A stretch of 64,000 nucleotides of DNA from Neobacillus niacini. Its GTDB lineage: Bacteria; Bacillota; Bacilli; Bacillales; Cytobacillaceae. Shown here piece by piece: positions 9,767-18,004 of this stretch (position 1 is the stretch's first letter; each line of letters begins with the position of its first letter). Position numbers and translations under genes: made by a program. The stretch lies in contig NZ_JAUSZN010000001.1 of NCBI RefSeq assembly GCF_030817595.1, positions 318,001-382,000 on the forward strand, in the 5' to 3' direction. The notes below the pieces were generated by a model, which was given only the letters and a program-made list of their open reading frames with translations, was not told the DNA's origin and did no database searches.

Positions 9767-10123
9767 TTGTATGTAAAAATAATTTCGATATTTGTATTAT
9801 TTTATTTCGAGTCATTTCCATATGAAAGAAATCATAATGCTTACATAACAGGGAAGAAATTCATTCAGACATGTTTCGATTAGACTTACGAGGGAGACCT
9901 ACATGAGGAATATTGCTGCTAAATTTTATTACTGATGCCGGATTTGGACAAAGTTATAATCAACAATTTCTTAAAGGTGTCTTCTAGAGTTGTTTGGTTG
10001 CATATTTGCCACCTGTTTATACAGAGCGCGGTCAAAGTCTGATGCAGATTAAATACGGTATTGACAGATGAAACTAATGTTGCGGTGATGCTTTTTTACG
10101 TTGAGTAATAATGGATGGTTAAA
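9767..10123. other. gene-free stretch with debris of a MocR-type operator
   Basis: No intact gene is seen. Bases about 10090-10120 (TTTTTTACGTTGAGTAATAA followed by TGGATGGTT at 10112) nearly copy 31105-31133, where the same string ends in a full direct-repeat operator. Here the second half-site is missing. The rest looks like decayed coding sequence that I cannot assign. Confidence 0.35.
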
Positions 10124-10359
10124 GGTAAACGCAGGGATAATCATTTAATCGGAACGAACCAATCTAATTCTGACTGCTTGTCACAGAATGGGACACTTAG
10201 TCGTTATATATTTGAAGGCAAATGAAGGTGAAGATGACATCGGGTAAGGTACTTTTAATTCGGGAATAATCTTTACTGTTTGATCTTCTAGTTGTGTATT
10301 TACAGTTACATGTTTATACATTGATTACAATTCAGTTAATAAGGAAAAGAGAGGTATAC
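10124..10359 (+). repeat. about 235-bp direct repeat, copy 1 (promoter and leader)
   Basis: Nearly identical to 13481-13710. Both contain an ECF41 promoter, the segment GAAGGTGAAGATGACATCGG and the leader ending AGAGAGGTATAC. In copy 2 a carboxymuconolactone decarboxylase starts right after this leader. In copy 1 the similarity stops there, and an azoreductase gene follows 130 bases later. Confidence 0.9.
10179..10205 (+). promoter_or_regulatory. ECF41-type promoter
   Basis: TGTCACA (10179-10185), 16 bases, CGTT (10202-10205), followed by ATATATTTG. It matches the ECF41 layout exactly apart from CGTT in place of CGTC. It lies about 280 bases before the azoreductase gene, within the duplicated leader. 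Confidence 0.75.
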
Positions 10360-10488
10360 CACTAAAGCGGGTCTTACCTAACGATTTGTAAGAGCAATTA
10401 ATAGTAGTAGATTAAAGGAATAAAACTTGGAACAAATCTTATTGAGCTTTAATTATTCATAAAAAATCAAAGAAAAAGGTGATATGTT

Positions 10489-11130
10489 TTGTCAACAGTA
10501 CTATATATAACAGCACATCCATTGAATGAAGAAAATTCCTATAGTCTAGCAGTAGGTAAAGAATTTATTGAGACTTATCGTGAAAATAATCCGAATGATG
10601 AAGTCGTTCATCTTGACCTGTTTAAAATGAATATTCCTCAAATTGATGCGGATGTACTTGGCGCTTGGGGTAAATTAGGTAAAGGAACTGCTTTTGATCA
10701 ATTGTCTAGTGTTGAACAAGCTAAAGTGGGTCGTCTAGGTGAATTAGTTGATCAATTTGTTGCAGCGGATAAGTATGTATTTGTAAATCCAGTGTGGAAC
10801 TTCTCATTTCCACCAGTTATGAAAGCCTATATTGACTCCATTTGTGTTTCAGGTAAAACTTTTAAGTATACCCCTGGAACAGGACTAGTTGGTTTACTGA
10901 ATAGTAAAAAAGCTGTTCATATTCAAGCAAGTGGAATGGTGTTGTCTCCAGGCACTGATTTTGCCGGAATGGAAATAAGTGATCGCCATCTAGGTGTTAT
11001 TGTGAAGTTCCTAGGAATATCAAACTACGAAACTATCTTTGTTGAAGGTATAAAGGCAGATCCTGATCTAGCTACTTCAATTAAAGAAAAAGCTATTAAA
11101 AAAGCAAAAGATGTTGCTAATAGATTTTAA
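10489..11130 (+). CDS. azoR: FMN-dependent NADH:quinone/azo reductase
   Basis: A 213-residue flavodoxin-fold reductase of AzoR/AcpD type that reduces quinones and azo compounds by two electrons using NADH and bound FMN. The N-terminal phosphate-binding stretch ITAHPLNEENSYSLAV, the loop FVNPVWNFSFPPVMKAYID and the segment ASGMVLSPG match the family. The start is TTG at 10489 after AAAGGTGA; a nearby ATG is out of frame. B. subtilis AzoR1/AzoR2 belong to the quinone-stress response, and an ECF41-like promoter precedes this gene, so a quinone or electrophile defence role is likely. It is a single-gene unit. Confidence 0.92.
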   Translation: MSTVLYITAHPLNEENSYSLAVGKEFIETYRENNPNDEVVHLDLFKMNIPQIDADVLGAWGKLGKGTAFDQLSSVEQAKVGRLGELVDQFVAADKYVFVNPVWNFSFPPVMKAYIDSICVSGKTFKYTPGTGLVGLLNSKKAVHIQASGMVLSPGTDFAGMEISDRHLGVIVKFLGISNYETIFVEGIKADPDLATSIKEKAIKKAKDVANRF

Positions 11131-11174
11131 TAAATCTTAAAACCAACCCGTATTAAGAAAAAAATATTATACTT

Positions 11175-11201
11175 TGTCACAAAATTGCTCCTCAGCTCGT
11201 T
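11175..11201 (+). promoter_or_regulatory. ECF41-type promoter
   Basis: TGTCACA (11175-11181), 16 bases (AAATTGCTCCTCAGCT), CGTT (11198-11201). It lies 194 bases before the DUF1641 gene and probably drives it together with the NDH-2 gene. Confidence 0.75.
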
Positions 11202-11394
11202 TTATTCCTAACCCTGCTTATGGTAGGAATCTTGTGAGTTCTTTATAATCACACAGCCAACTTTTTTTTTGAATTATTTGTGCAATGCTTCACAAACTTC
11301 TTAAACCGTTAGAGATTCAAGTGTTACTATAGGAAGGGTAGCCTCTTTAGCTCCTTATATTTAGGATATTACTATACGCAAAGGAGAATTAGAA

Positions 11395-11835
11395 ATGTCA
11401 GAAACAATTACTCAAACAAAGCCTAAACAAGAAACACTAAACTTGTCAGGTAATCAAGAACAACTTGATATCCTTGAACGGCTATTAAAACCTGAGGTTC
11501 AGGAGTCCTTGACTACGTTAGTAGATCAGCTTCCAAAATTGACTGAACTTGTTAATATTTTGACTAAGTCTTATGACTTTGCTCAATCTGTCGCTACTGA
11601 TGAAGTACTAAAAAATGATACTGTTGGAGCGATACAAGAAATTTTTGAACCTGTAACACACAGTGTAAAAAACATCGCATCAATTGCTATTGAAGCAAAA
11701 GATCGTGCAGAGGAAAGCAACGAAGTGATTGGCCTTTTTGGTCTTTTAAAAATGTTAAAAGATCCACAAGTTCAGAAGTTATTCCGTTTTGTAAACGCTT
11801 ATCTTCAAATTACTGCAGAACGAGATAATAAATAA
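11395..11835 (+). CDS. DUF1641-family protein
   Basis: A 146-residue soluble, mostly helical protein. The C-terminal segment LFGLLKMLKDPQVQKLFRFV is the DUF1641 hallmark (YrhD-like in B. subtilis, next to formate dehydrogenase). The biochemical role is unknown. A GGAGAA ribosome site precedes the ATG. The neighbour is an NDH-2-type oxidoreductase 39 bases downstream; a frequent pairing of DUF1641 with FAD/NAD oxidoreductases suggests an accessory or partner role. It is probably transcribed from the ECF41 site at 11175. Confidence 0.8.
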   Translation: MSETITQTKPKQETLNLSGNQEQLDILERLLKPEVQESLTTLVDQLPKLTELVNILTKSYDFAQSVATDEVLKNDTVGAIQEIFEPVTHSVKNIASIAIEAKDRAEESNEVIGLFGLLKMLKDPQVQKLFRFVNAYLQITAERDNK

Positions 11836-11874
11836 TACTTGTTAATTTTCAAAAGTAAGAACGGAGGATTAACT

Positions 11875-13056
11875 ATGTCTAAACATATCGTCATCTTAGG
11901 TGCGGGTTATGGCGGACTTCTAACTGCTTTAACCGCTCGCAAATATTTATATAAAGCTGAAGCACAAATAACAGTGGTAAACAAATATCCAACTCACCAA
12001 ATCATCACTGAACTGCACCGCCTTTCAGGGGGAACAATTGCTGAACAAGCCATTTCTATACCTTTAGAAAAACTTTTCAAAGGAAAAGATATTAATCTTA
12101 AAATTTCAGAGGTTGAATCTTTTTCAGTAGACAATAAACTAGTGAAGCTTGCCGATGGTTCTACTTTAACTTATGATGCCCTTGTTGTTGGTTTGGGAAG
12201 TCAAACTGCTTACTTCGACATTCCAGGACTTGAAGAGAACAGCATGGTGTTAAAATCTGTTGCTGATGCAAACAACATTTACAATCATTTTAAAGATCGC
12301 ATTCGTGAATATGCTCAAACGAAAAATGAAGCAGATGCAACCATTCTAATAGGCGGCGGGGGATTAACTGGTGTTGAATTAGTTGGTGAAATCGTTGATA
12401 ATATGCCTAAAGTTGCTAAAGGCTATGGTGTTGATCCTAAAGAATTGAAAATCATGCTCGTAGAAGCTGGTCCAAAAATTCTCCCAGTTTTACCTGATCA
12501 ATTAATTGAACGTGCAACGACTAGTTTAGAGGCGCGCGGCGTTGAAATCTTAACAGGTCTTCCTGTAACAAATGTTAAAGGAAATGAAATCGGCTTGAAA
12601 GATGGCCGCAAAATCGTAGCAAATACTTTCGTTTGGACAGGTGGAGTACAGGGCCTTCCTATAGTTGGAGAATCAGGTCTTGTAGTAGATCGTAACCGTG
12701 CAACTGTTAATAGTTTTCTTCAATCTAATTCACATAATGACGTATTTATTGTCGGTGACAGTGCTGTTGTCTTCCCTCCAGAAGGTGGTCGTCCATACGC
12801 ACCTACTGCACAAAATGCTTGGCAAATGGGTGAACTTGTTGGGTACAATCTATTTGCATACTTACAAGACAAAACATTTGAAGAGTTTGCACCAATTAAC
12901 TCAGGTACACTTGCAAGCTTAGGTCGTAAAGATGGTGTTGCTACTATTGGAGCCAACTCAATTCCACTTCAAGGGCTGCCAGCTACTCTAATGAAAGAAG
13001 CAAGTAACATACGCTATTTGTCACATATTAAAGGACTGTTCAGCTTAGCCTATTAA
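11875..13056 (+). CDS. type II NADH dehydrogenase (NDH-2 family oxidoreductase)
   Basis: A 393-residue FAD-dependent pyridine-nucleotide-disulfide-fold protein. The first dinucleotide-binding loop is VILGAGYGGLLTAL, the second is LIGGGGLTGVELVGEI, and the FAD-binding segment is VFIVGDSAVV. The motif AQNAWQMGELVGYNL is typical of YutJ/YumB-type NDH-2. It transfers electrons from NADH to menaquinone at the membrane without proton pumping, although a different quinone substrate is possible here. ATG 11875 follows ACGGAGGATT; an upstream in-frame extension to 11839 lacks a ribosome site. It is coupled with the DUF1641 gene and the likely ECF41 promoter. Confidence 0.88.
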   Translation: MSKHIVILGAGYGGLLTALTARKYLYKAEAQITVVNKYPTHQIITELHRLSGGTIAEQAISIPLEKLFKGKDINLKISEVESFSVDNKLVKLADGSTLTYDALVVGLGSQTAYFDIPGLEENSMVLKSVADANNIYNHFKDRIREYAQTKNEADATILIGGGGLTGVELVGEIVDNMPKVAKGYGVDPKELKIMLVEAGPKILPVLPDQLIERATTSLEARGVEILTGLPVTNVKGNEIGLKDGRKIVANTFVWTGGVQGLPIVGESGLVVDRNRATVNSFLQSNSHNDVFIVGDSAVVFPPEGGRPYAPTAQNAWQMGELVGYNLFAYLQDKTFEEFAPINSGTLASLGRKDGVATIGANSIPLQGLPATLMKEASNIRYLSHIKGLFSLAY

Positions 13057-13172
13057 ATCTTAATAATAAAATTTGTAAATAATGAATAGGTTTTTGTTTC
13101 ATAGAGGTGACTCAAACACAAATGGCTTGATCAGCCACCACTAACGATGAACTATTTGCGATTGTAGCCTAT

Positions 13173-13206
13173 GCTAATTCCATTTGAAGTCAATAATGGA
13201 ATTAGC
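13173..13206. repeat. inverted repeat in the intergenic region
   Basis: GCTAATTCCAT (13173-13183) and ATGGAATTAGC (13196-13206) pair perfectly around a 12-base loop. No T-run follows on either strand. It lies between the NDH-2 gene and the next ECF41-like promoter. Function unknown; a weak terminator or operator is possible. Confidence 0.5.
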
Positions 13207-13331
13207 AGGTTATAGTCGTTTTCTTTTTGGTAAAGACTCCCACGTGACTCGTACAGGTCAAATACATCTACGAGTACTTTCTGATTGTTAATATAGAGAA
13301 ATTTTTTAAAAACTCTTTTAATTAAACACCT

Positions 13332-13358
13332 TGTCACAGAATGAATCACTTAGTCGTT
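13332..13358 (+). promoter_or_regulatory. ECF41-type promoter, upstream of a tandem pair
   Basis: TGTCACA (13332-13338), 16 bases, CGTT (13355-13358). A second site follows 203 bases later at 13535. Between them lies GGAAGCAG...CTGCTTCC, an 8-bp inverted repeat in what may be decayed coding sequence. The arrangement suggests a deleted gene between two promoters. Confidence 0.7.
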
Positions 13359-13480
13359 ATATAGGTGTAGATGGAGAAGTAAAGGAAGCAGTATTACAAA
13401 AGGTAAGCTGCTTCCATAAGGTCAACTAATACTTCATCAGGATTTAAACAATAATTAATCAAGGGGGATTGTAACTAGTA

Positions 13481-13710
13481 GGTAAATCGTAGGGATAATC
13501 ATTGAACGAACCAATCTAATTCTAATTGACTACTTGTCACAGAATGGGACACTTAGTCGTTATATATTTGAAGGCAACTGAAGGTGAAGATGACATCGGA
13601 TAAGGTACTTTTAATTCGGGAATAATCTTTACTGATTGATCTTCTAGTTGTGTATTTACAGTTACATGTTTATACATTGATTACAATTAATAAGGAAAAG
13701 AGAGGTATAC
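13481..13710 (+). repeat. about 230-bp direct repeat, copy 2 (promoter and leader)
   Basis: Near-identical partner of 10124-10359. It ends at the ribosome-site region of the decarboxylase gene, which makes this the probable parental context. Confidence 0.9.
13535..13561 (+). promoter_or_regulatory. ECF41-type promoter of the decarboxylase gene
   Basis: TGTCACA (13535-13541), 16 bases, CGTT (13558-13561). It lies about 155 bases before the carboxymuconolactone decarboxylase start. Such enzymes are the classic neighbours and targets of ECF41 sigma factors, so this is the best-supported target in the window. Confidence 0.8.
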
Positions 13711-13715
13711 GAATT

Positions 13716-14195
13716 ATGACTGAACGTATTAATTATATGAAAGAATCACCAGAATTTTTTTAAAAATTGATGGAACTTAGCATGCAAGAGAAGGAAAGTT
13801 CAATTGAAGAATCAACCCGTCATTTAGTTCACATCAGAGCTTCACAAATGAATGGATGCGGCTTTTGCTTAGATATGCACGTTAAAGAAGCTAAAATCCA
13901 TGGAGAGAGAGAGCTTCGTCTTTATCACATCCCAATTTGGCGTGAATCAACACTATTTAGTCCACGTGAGCGTGCGGCACTAGCATGGACAGAGATTTTG
14001 ACAAAGATGCCTGAGCATGGTGTACCTGATGACATTTATGACCGAGTTCGTGGTCAGTTTTCAGAAAGAGAGTTATCAGATCTTACCTTCTCAGTTATGG
14101 CAATTAATGCTTGGAACCGTGTTAATGTTGCTTTCCAAACGGAACCAGGATCAGCTGACAAAGCGTATGGATTAACAAAAGCTGGCCTAAGCTAA
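13716..14195 (+). pseudogene. carboxymuconolactone decarboxylase/AhpD-like protein with a nonsense codon
   Basis: The gene starts at ATG 13716 after AAGAGAGGTATAC. Codons 1-15 read MTERINYMKESPEFF, then TAA at 13761-13763 stops the frame. The same frame then resumes in register with KLMELSMQ and runs to 14195. The intact paralogue at 14853 has Lys at the corresponding place (ELFKKFL), so a single AAA to TAA change explains the break. The body keeps the AhpD-type centre NGCGFCLDMH with both cysteines and the histidine. Restart at ATG 13767 could give a 142-residue product missing the N-terminal helix. The protein would be a peroxidase/reductase-like or decarboxylase-fold enzyme; the true substrate is unknown. 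Confidence 0.85.
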
Positions 14196-14310
14196 AATTT
14201 ATATAAGCAATATGATATCGACCATGAGGTAGTGGCAACATCGACTTCTCTAGGTGTCAACACCATTTTCTGATGAATGTTAAACTAAGAGAATTTCATA
14301 AATCAATAAA

Positions 14311-14352
14311 ACAGAAAAACCGCTATCTTTAAGGATATCGGTTTTTCTGTTT
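14311..14352. terminator. strong bidirectional terminator
   Basis: ACAGAAAAACCG and CGGTTTTTCTGT pair, continued by TATC/GATA around a short loop, with A-run and T-run flanks. It lies 115 bases after the decarboxylase stop codon. Confidence 0.85.
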
Positions 14353-14852
14353 TCTTATATTTACTCCGGATTTTGGGAGTATATCCGGTTCCTTAAGGTC
14401 GAAAACTCGGACCTATTAGCTCCAAAGATAGGTTCCCCTTTCCGGCATAACCGGAAACAAAGCTGTATAAACTAAGGTTGTCAATGTGCGGAATTTCAGT
14501 CCGACCACCCCGCATTGTAACGACCAGTGCTAATGAGCTGCAATCTGTGATCCCTCATAATAATCCGGGTGTACGATGACGGTGTGTTTGTTCATCCTTA
14601 ACTACGGGTTATCCAAGTTGACAGGCATCATGAATTGGAAGCTTATCGCTTGTCTAATGAGTTCGTCTGGCTGGCGTACGATTTCCATGTCCGAAGAACG
14701 GATATCGAATGAAAGTAATGAATTTAACGGATTTTCAATGATAATTCAAAACATCGACAGGCCTTGATGTGTTGCTTCAAATTTAGAATTCGCTTGGTTT
14801 TATCTTCTGAGAATATTGGTCAATATACTTCAGTAAAGAGGGAGGTAGAGTT
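14353..14852. other. gene-free segment of higher GC than its surroundings
   Basis: About 500 bases with noticeably more G and C than the flanks (for example CCGACCACCCCGCATTGTAA near 14505). On the minus strand about 14395-14555 can be read as an open stretch of about 50 codons with protein-like content, but no family is recognised. It may be a fragment imported together with the second decarboxylase gene, whose base composition is also higher. Confidence 0.35.
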
Positions 14853-15311
14853 ATGACACAACGTGTAAATTTCGCTCAACAATCACCAGAACTCTTCAAA
14901 AAGTTCTTGGCTTTTACCAACGCCTTAGGTGAAAGCTCAATTGAAGAGAAAACACTCGATCTCGTATCAATCAGGGCTTCACAAATAAATGGGTGTGGAT
15001 TTTGCGTAGATATGCACGTCAAACAGGCCAAGATCCATGGCGAGAGCGAGGTTCGCCTCTCTCACATCTCAACTTGGCGGGAATCGACTCTGTTTACTCC
15101 ACGGGAAAGGGCCGCTCTGACATGGACCGAAATCCTGACCAATCTGCCTAATCAAGGCGTGCCTGACGACGTTTATGACAGTGTTTGTGCTCAGTTATCT
15201 GAAAAAGAAATCTCGGACCTTAGTTTCTTGGTTGTTTCGGTCAATGGGTGGGACCGCATAAACATCGGCTTCAAGACTGAAACGGGACGTCTGTCGCGGA
15301 ATTTGAATTAG
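14853..15311 (+). CDS. carboxymuconolactone decarboxylase/AhpD-like protein
   Basis: A 152-residue, intact paralogue of the broken gene at 13716. The AhpD-like centre is C48-G-F-C51 followed by H55, preceded by SIRASQINGC. AhpD-type proteins use this CxxC in thiol-dependent peroxidase cycles, whereas true gamma-carboxymuconolactone decarboxylases lack it, so an alkylhydroperoxidase-like activity is more likely. The GGAGG ribosome site precedes ATG 14853. No ECF41 box is seen upstream. Codon use is visibly more GC-rich than in the paralogue, suggesting separate acquisition. A hairpin at 15337-15365 follows. Confidence 0.9.
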   Translation: MTQRVNFAQQSPELFKKFLAFTNALGESSIEEKTLDLVSIRASQINGCGFCVDMHVKQAKIHGESEVRLSHISTWRESTLFTPRERAALTWTEILTNLPNQGVPDDVYDSVCAQLSEKEISDLSFLVVSVNGWDRINIGFKTETGRLSRNLN

Positions 15312-15336
15312 AATCAACTATAGGGAATGGTTAGCG

Positions 15337-15365
15337 GAAGAAGGCTTAGATAACGAGCCTTCTTC
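15337..15365 (+). terminator. hairpin after the second decarboxylase gene
   Basis: GAAGAAGGCT (15337-15346) and AGCCTTCTTC (15356-15365) form a perfect 10-bp stem with a 9-base loop. The T-run is interrupted (ATGTCTAC), so termination may be weak. Confidence 0.6.
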
Positions 15366-15452
15366 ATGTCTACTATTAGTTATTAATCACACCTTTAACA
15401 TTAATTATTTAATCAGCATTCGTGTATTCGACTTTCTGGAACAGCCTTCTAT

Positions 15453-15967
15453 TTACTTAGGAAGTGGAGGATGAAATATTATCCATAACAAAATTATATT
15501 TAAAATAGATAAAAGCCATGCTACCCATGGTTTCCATCTATGAATAGCCAGTAAAGAAAATGTCATTAAGTTAAAAATGAATGACCAGGTTAGAGTCCAT
15601 CCATGATTATGAACTATACTATCGTTTAAATAAGCAATTATTTCAATGGCTTGGAAAATCATTGCCCACAAAATAACCCAACATAATTTTTTAATATTTG
15701 ACTTAGGAAATCTGCCTAAGAAAACAACAATGACAGAAGGGTAATTTATAAACGCTATTGCAGTAGCAATAATCGTATGGGTAGGAAGAATAAAGTGGTC
15801 AATCCAAACAGGACGAAATTCCCATACCCTAAAATCGTGAAGTAACGAAGCGTATAGCAGGTCACCTATAATCCAAAATAATAAAGTTGAGTAAAATTCA
15901 TTTAATCGTCTCCAAACACCAATCAATAAACTAATTAGGATAAAAAAACAACAAAAATTGTTTGCAT
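15453..15967 (-). pseudogene. CBO0543-family membrane protein, frameshifted near the start
   Basis: About 157 intact codons encode a four- to five-helix membrane protein with the CBO0543-family pattern (LLFWIIGDLLYASLLHDFR, then LPTHTIIATAIAF). The natural start appears to be ATG at 15967-15965, after AGGGGAT, reading MQTIFVVF. A run of seven T on the minus strand then throws the frame off, and adding one T restores ILISLLIGVWRRL. Function is unknown for the family. A homopolymer error in the assembly is a realistic alternative to true inactivation. Confidence 0.65.
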
Positions 15968-16202
15968 AGAATCCCCTAAATAAATGTATTTTGTTGTTTA
16001 TTATTTCCTTTTTACTAATAATAATGATACATACTTCTTATTAAGCTCATATGAATGAACTGTTAGCCCACCATACCCAATTGTTTTTATAGTGGTATTG
16101 CAGCTTAAATTTCTCATTATTGAAATTATTTAGTAGGTTAATTGTTTTAAACATTTTGAATGATGTAGTATGAAATGTTAGTTCAATTTTAATGTGTTAA
16201 TT
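15968..16202. other. AT-rich intergenic segment before the mhqO promoter
   Basis: No gene is seen. Bases about 16150-16200 resemble the bases before the promoter at 225 (shared GAAATGTTAGTT), so these two promoter regions probably descend from a common copy. Confidence 0.4.
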
Positions 16203-16229
16203 TGTCACAAAATTGCCCTTCCACCCGTT
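16203..16229 (+). promoter_or_regulatory. ECF41-type promoter of the mhqO-like operon
   Basis: TGTCACA (16203-16209), 16 bases (AAATTGCCCTTCCACC), CGTT (16226-16229), followed by ATATTTG. It lies 166 bases before the first dioxygenase gene and is the only promoter-like motif I see for the four-gene operon. Confidence 0.75.
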
Positions 16230-16394
16230 ATATTTGTTGACCCTCTTCGAGTTAACCTCTTAACTCCATGTGCATATCTAGGCAAAACCCTCCCCATTCA
16301 TTATGGAGGGGCTCTGATGTGAACAAGATGGAGGATTTTCTCTTCAGGGTGAAAAGTTTCTTTAGGGATTTTACATTAAAAAGGAGTGTTGAAA

Positions 16395-17333
16395 ATGAGT
16401 AAAAAAACAATGGGTATTCACCATATTACGGCGATTGTAGGACAGCCGCAAGAGAACGTAGATTTTTACGCAGGAGTTTTAGGTTTGCGTTTAGTCAAGC
16501 AAACTGTCAATTTTGATGATCCAGGTACTTATCACCTTTATTTTGGTAATGAAAGTGGTAAACCAGGAACCATTATTACTTTCTTTCCATGGGCAGGAGC
16601 CCGCCCGGGAATCATTGGTGACGGTCAAGTAGGAGTAACATCTTATGTTGTGCCAAAAGGTGCTATGGAATTTTGGACAAAAAGACTAGAAAAGTTCAAT
16701 GTGCCATATACAATCATGGAACGATTTGGAGAGCGGTATTTGGAATTTGATGATTTTCATGGTCTTCACTTAGAAATTGTTGAAAGAGAAGAGGGAGAAA
16801 TCAATACTTGGAATTTTGGTGAGGTAACACCTGAAGTGGCTATCAAAGGTTTTGGCGGTGCTACTCTATTATCAACCCAGCCTGATAAAACGGCTAAATT
16901 GTTAGAAAAAGTATTGGGACTTGAATTAGTCGGTAAAGAAGGAGACTTCGCTCGTTATCGTTCCACTGCGGAAATCGGAAATATTATCGACCTTAAATTA
17001 ACTCCTAATGGACGCGGGCAAATGGGTGTTGGCACTGTTCACCACATTGCATGGCGGGCAATAGATGACGAAGATCAATTGGAATGGCAAAAATACGTGG
17101 CCTCTAAAGGATATGGAGTTACTCCTGTTCAAGATAGGAACTACTTTAATGCCATTTACTTCAGAGAACATGGCGAGATACTGTTTGAAATTGCAACTGA
17201 TCCTCCAGGGTTCGCACATGATGAAACATATGAAACAATGGGTGAAAAATTAGTGTTGCCATCGCAGTATGAACCTCATAGAGAACAAATTGAAGGTGGG
17301 TTATTACCGTTTGAAGTAAGAAAACTAGACTGA
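16395..17333 (+). CDS. mhqO: ring-cleaving dioxygenase, MhqO-like (VOC superfamily)
   Basis: A 312-residue, two-module vicinal-oxygen-chelate enzyme. Each module has the beta-alpha-beta-beta-beta pattern. Likely metal ligands are the histidine of HHITAIVG, the histidine of GVGTVHHIAWR and the glutamate in EILFEIATDPPGF. MhqO-type proteins are thought to open hydroquinone or catechol rings. The start is ATG 16395 after AAGGAG at 16381; GTG at 16386 overlaps the ribosome site. It is the first gene of an operon with a flavin reductase, a second dioxygenase and an MhqD-like hydrolase. A paralogue of the same length lies at 18005. Confidence 0.9.
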   Translation: MSKKTMGIHHITAIVGQPQENVDFYAGVLGLRLVKQTVNFDDPGTYHLYFGNESGKPGTIITFFPWAGARPGIIGDGQVGVTSYVVPKGAMEFWTKRLEKFNVPYTIMERFGERYLEFDDFHGLHLEIVEREEGEINTWNFGEVTPEVAIKGFGGATLLSTQPDKTAKLLEKVLGLELVGKEGDFARYRSTAEIGNIIDLKLTPNGRGQMGVGTVHHIAWRAIDDEDQLEWQKYVASKGYGVTPVQDRNYFNAIYFREHGEILFEIATDPPGFAHDETYETMGEKLVLPSQYEPHREQIEGGLLPFEVRKLD

Positions 17334-17356
17334 TTTCACGAAAAGGGATGATTTCG

Positions 17357-17965
17357 TTGCTTTCAATTGATCCAGCTTCATTGTCTGAGAGAGAAAATTA
17401 TAAATTTCTGATAGGTAGTATCATACCTAGACCGATTGCTTTTGTCACAACGAATTCAAAAGATGGCGTTTTAAATGGTGCTCCATTTAGCTATTTTAAT
17501 ATTGTGTCATCTAATCCCCCGATGATTTCATTATCTATCCAACGTCCATCGGGGAAACAAAAGGATACAGCGAGAAACATCATTGAGTCCAAAGAATTTG
17601 TGGTTCATATTGTCGATGAACAAAATGTTGAAATGATAAATAAAACTGCTGCAAACCTTCCGCCTGAAGAGAGTGAGATAGAGTTAGCTAGTTTAACTCC
17701 AACAGTAAGTGTGAAAATTTCAGTTCCAGGTGTTAAGGAAGCGAAGATCCGAATGGAATGTTCATTAGAGCATTCCATTGGTTTGGGAGGCACGGAGACT
17801 GAAGGATGTGATTTTATTATAGGAAAAGTGGTTCAATTTCATATTGCAGAAGACATTTATGAGAATGGAAGAATTAATCCTAGAGGTTTAGCTGCTGTAA
17901 GTCGGTTAGCAGGTAATTATTACGCGAAAATCGGTGAGATTTTTGAAATCGACAGACCCCAATAA
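17357..17965 (+). CDS. flavin reductase-like FMN-binding protein
   Basis: About 202 residues with the flavin reductase-like fold. The characteristic N-terminal segment is NYKFLIGSIIPRPIAFVTT, followed by APFSYFNIVSSNPPM. Such proteins supply reduced flavin or act on quinone-like or aromatic substrates. TTG 17357 follows AAAGGGATGA with good spacing; ATG 17348 lies inside that ribosome site. It sits 23 bases after the first mhqO and 39 bases before the second. Its placement between two dioxygenase genes suggests a role in the same aromatic-detoxification route, which is inference. Confidence 0.85.
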   Translation: MLSIDPASLSERENYKFLIGSIIPRPIAFVTTNSKDGVLNGAPFSYFNIVSSNPPMISLSIQRPSGKQKDTARNIIESKEFVVHIVDEQNVEMINKTAANLPPEESEIELASLTPTVSVKISVPGVKEAKIRMECSLEHSIGLGGTETEGCDFIIGKVVQFHIAEDIYENGRINPRGLAAVSRLAGNYYAKIGEIFEIDRPQ

Positions 17966-18004
17966 TTCATTATTTAATCTCATTGTTGAAATGGAGAGGA
18001 AAAA

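Noticed and set aside
10112..10145. Full MocR-type operator at 10112
   Set aside because: Only one TGGATGG half-site is intact; the expected second half-site 24 bases on is not convincing. Kept only as debris.
13152..13349. 65-residue minus-strand frame before the decarboxylase
   Set aside because: It overlaps an ECF41 promoter, has no ribosome site and no recognisable family.
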